A stretch of 64,000 nt of DNA from Eucalyptus grandis (lineage: Eukaryota; Streptophyta; Magnoliopsida; Myrtales; Myrtaceae): positions 33,284,192 through 33,348,191 of the forward strand of contig NC_052616.1 in NCBI RefSeq assembly GCF_016545825.1, written 5' to 3'. The position numbers were made by a program, and so were the translations under genes. Shown here piece after piece: positions 11,731 through 23,300 of this stretch. How positions within the stretch are numbered: the first letter of the stretch is position 1; each line of letters opens with the position of its first letter. The notes beneath the pieces were generated by a model, which saw only the letters and a program-made list of their open reading frames with translations, was not told the origin of the DNA and did no database searches.

Positions 11731-12956
11731 ATGGCCGAATCTACTCACCAAGATGATGCTCGGGTTGCTGCTCTGTCATCGACTTGGCCGACTTTGGCCT
11801 GACCATGGCGTTGACATTTGGGAAGATGACGTACCGCCAGAGAAACTGCAAGAATGTAAACTTACATTAATTGGTAAAATTCTGTCCAACCCTACTATCA
11901 ACTTTCCTGCTTTTGAGTACTTTACGAAGAGTTTGGCGCAACGACTCTGTTCAAATCTCTACACGTGAAGATGGATTCTATATTTTTAAGTTCAATACTG
12001 AAGGTGAAAAGCAGCGTGTCTTAGACAACGGCCATTGGTTGTTTGGCCATCACCTAATTATTCTCAAACCTTGGTTGCCCAATACCCCTCTACACTGTTA
12101 TGACTTTACAACTTGTGTGTTTTGGGTTCAACTTTTCGGTCTTCCTCTAGAACGCTGCACAGAAAAAATGATTACTAGAGCTGTCCGACAAATAGGTACG
12201 GTTCGGGAAGTGAGAATTGAAGGTACTGATAATTCTTCAGCTAAATCAGTACGGGTTAAGGTTGAACTCAATTTACAAGAACCTCTCGCAATCTGGTAAC
12301 CTCATCAAGGTGGACGGGAAGCATATATGGCTCGACTTCAGATATGAACGTTTATCACATTATTGTTATTCATGTGGTCTTCTTGGCCATTATGCCATGT
12401 ATTGCAATGATATTCCTTATGATGCAGCCAAACTTGAAGAATCGACAGCTTATCTTATGGTAAATGGTTGAGGGCAGAGGTCAATCAACATAGTCCATTC
12501 TGGTTTGCATTTTATGACCAAACTTTTAATCAAGGAAATGTCGAAGAAGTAGTACCAGAAACTCAACAGCAGCTACCTCCATTACTCCTTCCAGCTCCTC
12601 CGTCTCCTCGGCGGCCTTCGGCAATAGTGGAAAATACAGCAGAACATTCATCAATCATTACTCGCAGCCTTCTCCTCCAGTCGACCTGAAACAAATCCAT
12701 TATGTTCAACCAGCCAATGCTTTCACATAATGCTGCAGAGGATTCCTCTACTTGCAAGAAAATTAAGACTCCACGATCAGTCTCCAAATCTAGTCCGCTG
12801 AAAAAAACCAAACGATACAATCCTTATGGGATTTCTTCTAATGTCAATGTAGTTCTTGATGAATCAACTCTTCTGGATACCCCTATTATTTCTACTGAAG
12901 GGGTTGGAACATGGGCTGAGGTGGCTTGCCTAAAAAAGCCACCACAGGACAAATGA
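11731..12956 (+). pseudogene. LINE A ORF1: DUF4283 and CCHC zinc knuckle protein
   Basis: Likely start ATG at 11731 (MAESTHQDDARVAAL). The reading frame changes several times before 12300. The readable parts match plant LINE ORF1 proteins: VPPEKLQECKLTLIGKIL, then IFKFNTEGEKQRVLDNGHW, LIILKPWLPNTPLH and FWVQLFGLPLERC, which together form a DUF4283 domain. Then come HIWLDFRYERL and the knuckle CYSCGLLGHYAMYC (C-x2-C-x4-H-x4-C). A basic, Ser/Pro-rich tail ends PPQDK-stop at 12954-12956. This protein is thought to bind the element RNA as a nucleic-acid chaperone. Its stop codon overlaps the ORF2 start as ATGA. Confidence 0.85.
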
Positions 12957-15900
12957 GGATCATCAGTTGGAATTGTCAGGGGCTGGGCAACCCCCTGACA
13001 ATTCAAGCATTACAGGCCCTTGTGGCTAGTGAAAGGCCTAATATCGTTTTTTTGATGGAAACAAAAAATCAAGGCATGATGATTCAACGTATCCAGAAAC
13101 GGCTGAAGTTTTCAAGTTCCTTTATCGTTAATCCTATGGGTGTGGCTGGAGGTTTGGTTATTTTTGGAATGACCAGGAGGTGACATTAACTATTGAGCAT
13201 TCTACTTGTCATTTTATTGACACTATTTGTACCAAGAATCAGACAGCTAAAACTATGAGACTTACCTGTCTTTATGCGCCTTCCATATTCCATCATAGAC
13301 AGCAAGTCTGGGTAGATATCAGACAGATTCGAACTTCAAGTTCCTTTCCATGGGTGTGTATTGGCGATTATAATGATATCCTTTATCACTGGGAAAAGCA
13401 GGGCAAACGAATTATTGAGGCATATAGATTAAATTCCTTTCGAGAGTTTGTGAATGATTGTCAGTTTATGGACATTGAAAGTAAAGGTTGCTTTTATACA
13501 TGGGTAAACAAAAGAGATGGTGCTGAAGCCATTAAAGAAAGGCTAGATAGGGCCTTATGCACCATTGAGTGGAGGTTATCTTACCCGGGGCGAAGTCTTC
13601 GCTTTTCCTCCTTTAGCCTCGATCATAGTCCTCTGCTCTTACTCACCGAACAGCACTCTTTAAAAGGAAGAAAACTTTCTGTTTTGAAGCTTTCGGCTGC
13701 AAGAGAAAGATTGTCAATCAATCATCAACAATGTATGGACTTCATCAGCAATGCGACCTCAATCATTAACTAACAAGCTACAACGTACTTCATTTGCTCT
13801 TGCCAAGTGGAGTAAATCCCTTCGAATCACGAATAACAACCAGCAGCAAGTCTACCGTTACAACAGCAACTTCAGAATCATATAAATCAAACGGGTCCTA
13901 CCTATGACAAAGCATTTGTATCTAGTCTACAAGATGAAATTCGCAAAATATGGCGAGGAAGAATCATATTGGGCAATGCGTTCTCGAATCCAATGGCTAC
14001 GGGAGGGTGACAAAAATACTAAGTTTTTCATGCAACTACAATCCAACGTCGACAACGAAATCGAATCAGCATGTTAAAGGATGACCACCTTGGCTGGATT
14101 CGTGATTCTACTCAGCTTAAGAGTATCACGCAATCCTATTTTGTCAATCTTTATAGCTCAACGGCTTTCGAGATTATCATCCTATTCTTCATCAATGCCA
14201 TCGAGGTCATCACAGCAGATATGAATGCCAATTTAACCTCGTTGTTACTCGGCGGAAGTTAAACAAGCTGTTTTTCAGCTTGGAGCCAACAAAGCCCCGG
14301 CCCGGATGGTTTTAATGGGTTATTCTTTCATCATCACCGGGATATCATTCACGAAGACATCTATACATCGGTTAGCAATTTTTCAGTTCGGAGTGATGCC
14401 CTCTCATCAACGGGACTCTAATTTCTCTTATCCCTAAGGTGCCTCATCCGGAAGGTTAGAACAGTATCGCCCTATTAGTCTATGCAACTTTGCATACAAA
14501 ATCATTTCTAAAGTGTTGGCCAACCGTTTAAAGCAGTTTCTTCCAGAACTAATCTCATCAGAGCAGAGTGCTTACGTCACAGGTAGACAGATTCAAGACA
14601 ACATTATGGTTGTGCAAGAGGTTTTGCATCATTTAAATCACAGCAAACGAAAGAAACATTTTCAAGCGGTTTTAAAGCTCGACATGCAGAAAGCTTATGA
14701 TCGGATTGAGTGGGATTTTTTAGAGGACTATCTTAAAAAGCTAGGCTTCCATGTTCAATGGGTTAGGTGGGTCATGCAATGCGTCACCACCACCACATTC
14801 AATGTCAAATTTAATGGTGAATTGTTAGATTCCTTTCATCCTACAAGGGGTCTTAGACAAGGAGATCCACTATCTCCATATTTATTTATCCTTGTCGGCA
14901 ATCTTTTATCCACTCTCATACACCAAGCTGTCCAATCGGGAACTCTCAAAGGAATTAAACCGAATCGGTGTACTGCCCTACTCTTTCCCATTTATTTTTC
15001 GCGGATGATGCAATCTTTTCTTGACTGGAACTACTCTAGAATGTCGAACCTAGCCAATGTTTTACATCGTATTGTCTATCGACCGGCCAAGCTATCAACG
15101 AAACAAATCAGGTTTATTTTGTGGTAAGCACTGTCCTCTGAATTTACAACAGAACCTTGCTGCAGAGTTACGAGTTCCTGTTATTTCTAAGATTGGCAAG
15201 TATTTAGGTATTCCATCTGACTGGGGTACATCTAAGAGGGATATGTTTGCATGGATTTTGGGTCGGGTTTGTGCTAAACTTGATGGCTGGAAAGAGCACT
15301 ATCTCTCTAAAGGAGGAAAGGAAATCTTGCTAAAAATGGTTGTGCAGGCTCTCCCGCAATATGCAATGTCTATTTTTAAACTTCCAGTTTCTATCTGTAA
15401 ATCTATTGAGCAAAGAATTGCTAAATTCTGGTGGCAAACAAGCAGTACAACAGCTGGTATTCATTGGCGATCATGGGATATTCTAAAACAGAGGAAGATG
15501 GCAGGTGGTCTTGGCTTTCGTGATCTCTTAACCTTTAATAAAGCCCTTTTAGGAAGACAAGCTTGGAGACTATTTCAAAACCCTACCTCACTTTGGGCTA
15601 AACTTTTTAAAGGCCTATATCATCCTTCTACCGCTTTTGGCATGCACGACATACAACTAACTCCTCTTGGGGATGGAAAAGTTTACTTTTAGGTCGAGAT
15701 ACAATTCTTCCTAAGCTTCAGTGGTCTGTGGGAGATGGACAGCATATAAATATTCGAGAAGATAAATGGCTTACCTCGGCATAATAGGTGGACCAAAGCA
15801 CCTCGATCGAATCTCATCATCGGTTCTTTGGCTTCATAACCTCTCCCGCTCGGGTTTGGAATCTTTCTCTTCTTCATCAGCATTTTGACCGGCATATTGT

Positions 15901-17075
15901 TGAGGAGATACTCACTATTCCATTAAGTCATGCTCCTTCAGCTGACCATCTCATCTGGACAGGAACAATCTCAGGTCAGTATTCAGTTAAATCGGCCTAT
16001 AACTTCCTTAGACAATTAGCCTACCCTACGAACCCCAACCTTCCCTCATCCTCTTATAAGCCATCAGCCCATCTCTGGCGATCTATATGGCATCTCAATA
16101 CCCCTCCCAGGATTAAATTTTTTATCTGGTCATTGTGTCATAATGCTCTCCCTACCAAATTTAATCTCTTTCGACGACACATTTTACCCGGACCCTCTCA
16201 CAACTCGTTCTATGCACACCCCTGAAACTACCGAACACTTTCTGTTGTTTTGCCCATGGACATCAAAGATTTGGTCCCACCAAAAAATACAAATTCCTCA
16301 TTCAACCTATAATAGAAATCGAATGGACGCGTGGCTTGAAGAAGTTTTTGAAAGTCAAGTGGATTTACCTTCCAAAGAGATCGTAGCTTCCATCCTCTGG
16401 CAAATCTGAAATCGCGCAATCATTTTATTTTTCGGCAGCAGCGAACAGATCCCGATCAACTTGTAGAAGCAGCCCTCGCAGACGCAATGCTATACCGGAA
16501 CTCCTCGCAGCAATCGGCCATTTCGGACTCTGCTCTTCCCAACCCTAATCGGCTTTGGACTCCACCAGACCAAGGCAGTTTTAAGGCGAATATTGATGGG
16601 GCTTTTACCTCTGATACCCACTTTGGTGCGATCGCATGTGTTCTCCGCGATTCTACTTTTGGTATTTTGATTGGTGGATGCAGCGGTTCATTCGTGCGTC
16701 CTCGGCCCCGCAATGCGAAGCTCAAGCCCTAATTACCACTCTTACTTATTTGCTAGAACAAGGCAAGGAAGAAGATCACCTCATCATCGAATCTGATTGT
16801 CTGACTCTTGTGGACTCCATCAATGATCGCTGTTCATCACCATGGGAGATTCGCACTTTCGTTGCAGACGCTTCTGTGCTGCGTCGCTCCTTTCCTCGCT
16901 TGCGAATTCGATCTTCTTAGAAGAGAAGCTAATGCGGCGGGCCGATTGGGCCGCGAAGGCCCAAGCTCGAAAATCTCTTTCACCTTCTTGGCCCACTTTT
17001 CCTCCTGCACCGCTATCGACTTTGCTTTGTGTATTGACGCCCTGTCTTCTTGGTTGTACTTTTCGTCCGCCTTGA
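12953..17075 (+). pseudogene. LINE A ORF2: endonuclease, reverse transcriptase, RNase H
   Basis: The start ATG at 12953 overlaps the ORF1 stop (ATGA). Domains in order, in changing frames: APE-like endonuclease at 12953-13700 (ISWNCQGLGNP, FLMETKN, WVCIGDYNDI, RLDRALC, SLDHSPLLL); reverse transcriptase at about 14280-15060 (YRPISLCNFAYKIISKVLA, KLDMQKAYDRIEWDFL, GLRQGDPLSPYLF, and FADDAIF near 15000 in a shifted frame); a basic linker (IGKYLGIPSDWGTSKRDM); a zf-RVT region near 16060-16260 (LWRSIWHLNTPPRIKFFIW); and a plant RNase H near 16560-16960 (FKANIDGAF, IIESDCLTLVDSI). Frame changes occur near 13165, 13770-14070, 14260, 14980, 15680 and 16170. No active protein is expected. Confidence 0.88.
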
Positions 17076-17116
17076 ATATGAATATCTCCGTTTCGACCAA
17101 AAAAAAAAAAAAAAAA

Positions 17117-17129
17117 AATCAAAGAGGTA
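17117..17129. repeat. right target-site duplication of LINE A
   Basis: AATCAAAGAGGTA, identical to 11252-11264. It sits directly after the poly(A) tail. Confidence 0.85.
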
Positions 17130-18336
17130 CTTCATATTTTCTCAGGATTTGAAAAGGAGAGACAGAGTAATTGTAGGAAATTGAAGAAACAAGGAAGAGA
17201 AGGGATTTAGAAAATTCCGAAGTGGGGCCCCCCTGTACACGTGGCAAGCCACGGTGGACGCTCAATAACGACCTGCTCGGTGCCCAAGTGCTTGAGCACT
17301 CGAAGCAAAAACGCTTCACAACACGCATCGTTTGTTGTTGTCGGCGTGTCCTCCTCGAATCCTTCTGTCTCTCCTGATCATCCGCAAAGGCTGTCGTCGC
17401 AAGCTGCCTCCACCCCGCGAGTTCGGAACCTCGTCGGCGCCGGCTCTTAACTAGAGAGAGGTCCAGTAGTCCCTTTCTTTCATCTCTTCTTCTGCACGCA
17501 TGGTGTTTGTCAATTTGCCACTTCATCTTGAGTTGCGCGTTATGTTCAGTATGTGTTTGTTGAAATGTCTCGTTAGAACTCAATTTGGGTTCTCCTGCTT
17601 TCCGATGTAAATGGCACGACTGGGCAGGCACTGCGGTTTGAATATATTCCTAAGCTTCGACATGGGCAAACTAGTTCACGAGTATTCTAAAAGAGAAGTG
17701 ACTGCTCCAAGCAACACAAGGACTGATGTCGTGATGCATGTAGTGTACTCCTTTCATATTGAAAATATTCAATTGTTGTGTCTTCTCGCGTGTACTTGGT
17801 TTGTTAAAAGAGATGCATATAAGCAAGTACAGTGAATGAGCGACAACTATTATAACTATATCAACTAAATAAACCTGTTAAGAAAATTGAGTTGTGGCAA
17901 TGAGAGTGAATGCTCTATTGTGGGTGCACCCTGTGGAACAACGGCATCAATATAATACATATATTCAGTAGTAAAGAGTCTCCCTTTGATAGATTGATTT
18001 GACTGCAGGAACAGTGTAAAATCAATACTAAATATATGTGACCATTACTGTTTAAATTACATTTGTCAGTGCACTCCTATGGAGATCTTGCTGGGTCGAT
18101 CTACCTTTCTAGTTTAAATGAGCGTGTGTTAACTAATTAAATTGGCGCTCATACAGTGTTTATTTCCACTCTATTTAATGAGTATTTTCCATTTGGGTAC
18201 GTATTCAATGCAAGTAATCTTGCATAAAGTTTACTATTACCCCAGTATACGTAGAGGTAAAGCAATACTTATATGAAAGCTGTTTGCCCATATTGCAGAA
18301 TCATGACTATATTATGATTTGAGCATTGAGTTTGCT
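17130..18336 (+). promoter_or_regulatory. PPR gene upstream region and probable 5' UTR with intron
   Basis: A GC-rich, exon-like island at about 17215-17520 is followed by AT-rich, intron-like sequence. That ends in a possible acceptor TTGCCCATATTGCAG at about 18284-18298, just before the PPR start. This fits a transcript with a 5' UTR intron. Open frames on both strands in the island show no recognised domain. The LINE A 3' end abuts this island, so the promoter must lie within roughly 100-300 bases of the insertion or reach into it. Confidence 0.4.
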
Positions 18337-20307
18337 ATGCGTTCGTGCTTTAATGCATGCAAGAGAAGTTGTAACTTGATGAGAGGATTTCATGTGGGCA
18401 AGCAATTCTCCAACTTCAATTCTGAGGATGTTGTCTTAAAAACAGTTTGTGCTCAGTTGAGGCAAAGGAAGTGGAAACATGTGGAGCACATTTTGCCAAA
18501 TCTCAGTAGTTCGTTGGTAAGTCGTGTTATTTGTGAACTTCAAAACTCCCCCCAATTAGCATGGGAATTTTACAAATGGGTTGCAGGCAAGGAGAACTTT
18601 GCACATTCATTAGCTTCTTCTTGTTCTATGATTCATGTCTTGGTACGTGGGAAGAGGTTTGATGATGCATTATTACTAATGAATGATTTGCTCTGTGCAA
18701 AAGGCATGTTGCCGTTGGAGATTTTGCAAGCACTGATTAGTAACTGCAAAGTGTATGACTCAACTCCAGCCGTGTTTGACGCATTGGTTAGGGCATGTAC
18801 CCTGACTGGGGACATGAAAGGTGCTCATGAGATTATTCAGCAGTCCAAGCAGGCTGGCTTTATGGTTACCATCCACGGCTGGAATAACTTTTTGAGTCGT
18901 CTTTTGAAGCTGAACAATATTGTCGATTTTCGGAAGAACTATAAGGAAATGGTCTCAAATGGGTATCTTGAGAATGTGTACTCTTTCAATTTGGTAATAC
19001 ATGCTCTTTGCAAGGAATATAAGTTACTGGAAGCAGTATCAGTTTTCTATCAAATGATGAAGAAAGGAGTTTGGCCTAATGTGGTCACTTTTAATATGAT
19101 CATAGATGGAGCTTGTCGGATGCATGATATGGAACTTGCACTCAAGATTGTCAGGAAAATGGGAATAATGTCGAGAGAGTGTGTTCAGCCTAATTCAGTC
19201 ACATTCAATTGTATCATTAATGGATTCTGCAAAACAGGGAGGATGGCTGCTGCAAAAGAAGTTTTCAGTGAAATGATTACTCTAGGTATTGAGCCAAATG
19301 TTAGGACATATGCAACTCTAATTGATGGTTCTCCACGAGTGGGGAGTTTGGATGAGGCATTCCAATTGTGCAATGAAATGGTGATAAGGAGATTGATGCC
19401 CAATTCTGTTGTCTACAATTCTTTATTATGTTGGCTTTACAAAGAAGGAGATTTGAAGGGTGCAACTTTATTGTTATCCGACATGATTGAAAAATGTATA
19501 TGCCCTGATAGTTTCACCTACTCTATCCTTTTAGAGGGACTATGCAGTAGTGGATATATGAATGAAGCTATCAAAATTCACAAGCTTATGCTTGAAAAAA
19601 ACCTGGCAGAAGATAATGCTTGTTACAATGTTCTAATAAAATATCTTTGTAGAAGCAAGCAGGATTTGGGAGCCTGGCAACTTGTGGGTAGCATGTTTGT
19701 CCGTGGTTTAGTTCCTGACATTGTAACATATGGCACTTTGATTGATGCGTACTGCAAAGAGGGGAATATAAGACTGGCAATTGAAGTTTATGATAAAATA
19801 GCCAAGTCGGAAAAACATCCTAACCTCGTTATATACAATTCTGTTTTAGGTGGTTTCTGCAACATGGCATTAATGGATGCAGCAGAATCTTTGGTGGATT
19901 CATTGGAGAGCATGGGATTGTTCGATTCCATAACCTATAATACTTTGTTACACGGCTATTGTATGAGTGGGAATGTCGACATGGTATTTACTTTGGCTAC
20001 AAAAATTGGCGGTGTAAATAGTATGGTGAATATAGTGACTTACAACATACTGATGAACTTTCTTTGCAAATTTGGCTGCATGTCAAAGGCAAAGGAACTT
20101 ATGACAGTAATGTCTACTCGAGGAATGTTTCCTGACTCTGTAACTTATACTACTCTTATAAACAGTCTGAACAAAAATTGCAGTCCACAGGAAGTGATTG
20201 AACTCCATGACTACATGGTGCTCCATGGAGTAATTCCAGATTCCTATACATATGAAGGAGTTGTGAAGCCATTGCTTGAAGAGCTGGATAATAATGCTGG
20301 AAGTTAG
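18337..20307 (+). CDS. P-class pentatricopeptide repeat (PPR) protein
   Basis: A single-exon, intact frame of 656 aa from ATG 18337. An upstream TTG at 18319 is in frame but is not a credible plant start. The N-terminus (MRSCFNACKRSCNLMRGFHV) is rich in Arg, Ser and Cys without acids, as in a mitochondrial targeting peptide. From about residue 90, around 14-15 tandem 35-residue PPR motifs follow. Clear ones begin VYSFNLVIHALCKE, VVTFNMIIDGACR, SVTFNCIINGFCK, SVVYNSLLCWLYK, IVTYGTLIDAYCK and IVTYNILMNFLCK, each ending near PN or PD. No E, DYW or SMR domain is present, so it is P-class. Such proteins bind specific organellar RNAs one base per motif, to stabilise, splice or translate them. The RNA target is unknown. 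The protein ends shortly after the last motif. Confidence 0.93.
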   Translation: MRSCFNACKRSCNLMRGFHVGKQFSNFNSEDVVLKTVCAQLRQRKWKHVEHILPNLSSSLVSRVICELQNSPQLAWEFYKWVAGKENFAHSLASSCSMIHVLVRGKRFDDALLLMNDLLCAKGMLPLEILQALISNCKVYDSTPAVFDALVRACTLTGDMKGAHEIIQQSKQAGFMVTIHGWNNFLSRLLKLNNIVDFRKNYKEMVSNGYLENVYSFNLVIHALCKEYKLLEAVSVFYQMMKKGVWPNVVTFNMIIDGACRMHDMELALKIVRKMGIMSRECVQPNSVTFNCIINGFCKTGRMAAAKEVFSEMITLGIEPNVRTYATLIDGSPRVGSLDEAFQLCNEMVIRRLMPNSVVYNSLLCWLYKEGDLKGATLLLSDMIEKCICPDSFTYSILLEGLCSSGYMNEAIKIHKLMLEKNLAEDNACYNVLIKYLCRSKQDLGAWQLVGSMFVRGLVPDIVTYGTLIDAYCKEGNIRLAIEVYDKIAKSEKHPNLVIYNSVLGGFCNMALMDAAESLVDSLESMGLFDSITYNTLLHGYCMSGNVDMVFTLATKIGGVNSMVNIVTYNILMNFLCKFGCMSKAKELMTVMSTRGMFPDSVTYTTLINSLNKNCSPQEVIELHDYMVLHGVIPDSYTYEGVVKPLLEELDNNAGS

Positions 20308-23300
20308 CATGGTTGAACATGGTTTAGTAATGCAAGCTGCATGCACAACTTCCCTATGGAAAGATAATTACCTAAATGTTTGGACTAACACAAAAAATTC
20401 TCTCTCCTCAATATTGACCAAGCTGCTCTGGTCTTGAGTAAATTTTTCACTAAGCAGAATGGTTTGCTTGTGATCCATACCAAGACCTTCTCTCTTCTTA
20501 TGTTGATCTTCCTTTTCCCCATTGGATATGCTCTTCTTGTTTGATCTGTACAGGTAATGTCAATTGTGATACATGTTTTGTCCCATTTATTCTTTTCATG
20601 TGTCTAGTTCTTAACTTTAATGTTTGTCCATGGGTCTGGCTATCTGAATTCTCGACTCATGCCTTCTCTCTCCATCCCAGGATCAAGGCTGCCTTCTGTT
20701 GCTGTTCTTTCTGGTTCATTTTCTTGTAGAGCCCAGAGATGGGATGGCAACACTGGACATGGGTTGAATTGCAAGATAGATTGGGTTTGTAAATTCAGGT
20801 TACATAATTTCTTGGATGAAAGTTGCTGCATGATACACTCTGTGCAAAATCGTTTTACCTTGTTTGTTGATACAGTAAGTTTGATGGCATTGAACTGATT
20901 GTAGATATTTGAGATTTTAATTACTTTGTGATCTAAATGGCTTCAGCCTTACTTTGGTCTCATCTCCAATTTATCTTACCAGTCCAATCTCTGATAATTA
21001 GACAACACCACCATTATGCTTGCAATGGTTTTTTTGGGATTGGATGTTCAGTTTGTAGTTGTGTAGGTCTCTTTGAAATTTCTAAAGCCTTTTTTGTTTT
21101 TTGGTAAGTCAAACCTTAATTTAAAGCAGTCTAAGTCGAATCATTTCTCAATTTGCTTGGATTTAATCTACGGCTACTTAGGCCATTGGAGCTGGAAATC
21201 TTGTCAATCTAGCTGCATTCTACATCAGAAAGGGACCTCTTCACCCCTCTCCCCATTACAATGCCCATGCAACTGCTAATGATGATCCTGAAGTTCTGGT
21301 GGATCATTTATTCCACATAATGATCACTGGTGAGATCATTGGTGCAACATCTCTAATTGTTGACTTGGTTTGGAAGTAAGTTGCATATGCCATGCTGTTA
21401 TTTTTTTCACTAGCAGGAAGCATCTTTTTTGGTAAAGCGAAACCCTGACAGGTCCAAAGAAAAGACTTTCTAGGTGGATTAGTGATTTATATCCTGTTAT
21501 ACTCTTCCTGCAACCATGCTTCAATGCCTTGTCTCTTATTTACTGCTTTTAGATGCTGTTTTTAGCTTTAAAGATCTGATCATAGCATTTAGTCTTGTGT
21601 TTCTGTTTTTGCCATCTTTGAGGAATGACTGTTAAACTAAACTATCATGGAAATGATCTTAATAGAAGTTTCAGGTGGAAGAATTAAATTCTCGAGATGA
21701 GAACCTTAATCTTTAATCTGCAAGAGGATCTTCTTGGAAAATGATGGATTTGTTTGCCCCGATGGCTTCTTCATTTGCCTGCTGGTGCAAGTAAAACAAC
21801 ATTCTGTTTTGCCATTTGTCCTGCAAGAGATTATGATGTAATAGATGCTTGATAATACAGTCATGCAAACTTACTAGAACAGGGTCAATGGGGGATGAAC
21901 TTGCTAGAGCCATGGAGATATTTCATGCTAGCTTGATTACATTGTTCTGGCCTTCAGGCCCAACTCTAAAGCTTTCATTTCATGACTCTAATTCCTACTG
22001 ATTGATTTTGTGAGTAACTTTGGTGTATACAGGTCTGTGCACCTTTGAGTAGGTTAAAAGCTGCCCCTTTCACATAATATCCATGCAGAAATACGGACAT
22101 TTTTTCAGAAGCATTTACTTTTCCTTTAGTTCAGTCTTGTCTTCTCGTCACTTCTCAGTTTCTTCTACTTCAAACGTGGCATAAAAGCACTGATTGGTTG
22201 TGGGGAATTAGTGCAATTGTGGATATAGTTATTGTTCCAAAACTGAACTGGACCATTCTGTTGGATTGTAAATTGGACTGCTAAAATTATATCATTTTCT
22301 TTTCTTGTCAAGAAAGAAAAGAACCATCTTTTACATGACTATTTTTACCCGTCTATTCTGGTTTTGCACAAGGTTCTAAATTATTCTATAAGTGCTACTG
22401 ATAATATTTTAAATTGTAAACTTTTTTTGCGATGCAGAGCATTGTTATTTAGTCTTTTTGCTAATTTCTAGGTTGACTTCTGTTCTCAACTCCTCCACTC
22501 CAGGGAAAAGATGGGGACGGTCAGCAGATAAGAGGTCAACGATATGATCGATCACATGGTGTAGGGGCTTCAATGACCAAAAGTATGGTGCATTGTGCCC
22601 CAAATGCAGCGTGGCTGCCTCTTTGTACAGACCTGGGTACACTGGCTTGGTGCAGAACCGTCAACGAATTACTTTCTTGATGATGCAGTTTGATGTTGGT
22701 GGTCTTTCTTTGTCTCGACATCAAGGGGTCAATGAATCCACGACTTGTTAATAAGAAGGGAGTAATTTTGTGGGAGAAATGACGTGTCCTTTGTAACAAG
22801 TTCAAAAGTTCAAATTGCTAAGACTTTCTGTATATGTCGACATAAATTATCTGAAAGCTCAGTGATTCTACGGTACATGTTGAAGATGACAGGTCACCAT
22901 AAACGCCAAAAAACTCAGCTTAGTGATCTCTCGATGCCATTTGTTCTTGGACGGTTGCCGAATTCTGGTCCTATGACGCTGGCGTTCGTGGACCATATTT
23001 TCTCTGCAATATTTTTCAATTCTTCGTTGATTGAAACTCTTGCTGGTGAATTGATGGAGGTGCTTGGTTAATGGAGATAGCATCTCATTACTCTGTGCTA
23101 TCCTTGAGGAGATAGGTTCTTTGATCAAAGAAAAGAAAAAGGAGAATTCTCACTCATGATTCTTATGTTCTCCTGGGTGAATATCTCCAACCATTCCATA
23201 AAATAAGTCGAGTGACAAATGCCACCCTCAAGCTATAGGAAAATCTTTCCAATAAATTCGAAGCGTTGCCACGACAAAAAGTGAAAATGCAAAGTGCTTT

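Larger units (their letters stand above)
11265..17116 (+). mobile_element. full-length LINE (plant L1-type), copy A
   Basis: A 5.85-kb non-LTR retrotransposon, complete from 5' UTR to poly(A), flanked by a 13-bp target-site duplication. Order: 5' UTR (11265-11730), ORF1 (DUF4283 plus CCHC knuckle), ORF2 (APE-type endonuclease, reverse transcriptase, zf-RVT, RNase H), short 3' UTR and an A tail of about 19 bases (ending near 17118). Both ORFs are broken by frameshifts and stops, so this copy is dead, though still easily readable. LINE copy B at 39635-52088 is the same family. The 3' end lies about 1.2 kb upstream of the PPR gene start. Confidence 0.92.

Noticed and set aside
17119..17631. 170-aa minus-strand frame upstream of the PPR gene
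   Set aside because: No domain; it covers the GC-rich island and LINE tail and is very basic, as expected for an antisense frame.
18319..18336. TTG as PPR start codon
   Set aside because: Plant nuclear genes start at ATG; the first in-frame ATG is 18337 and gives a sensible targeting peptide.
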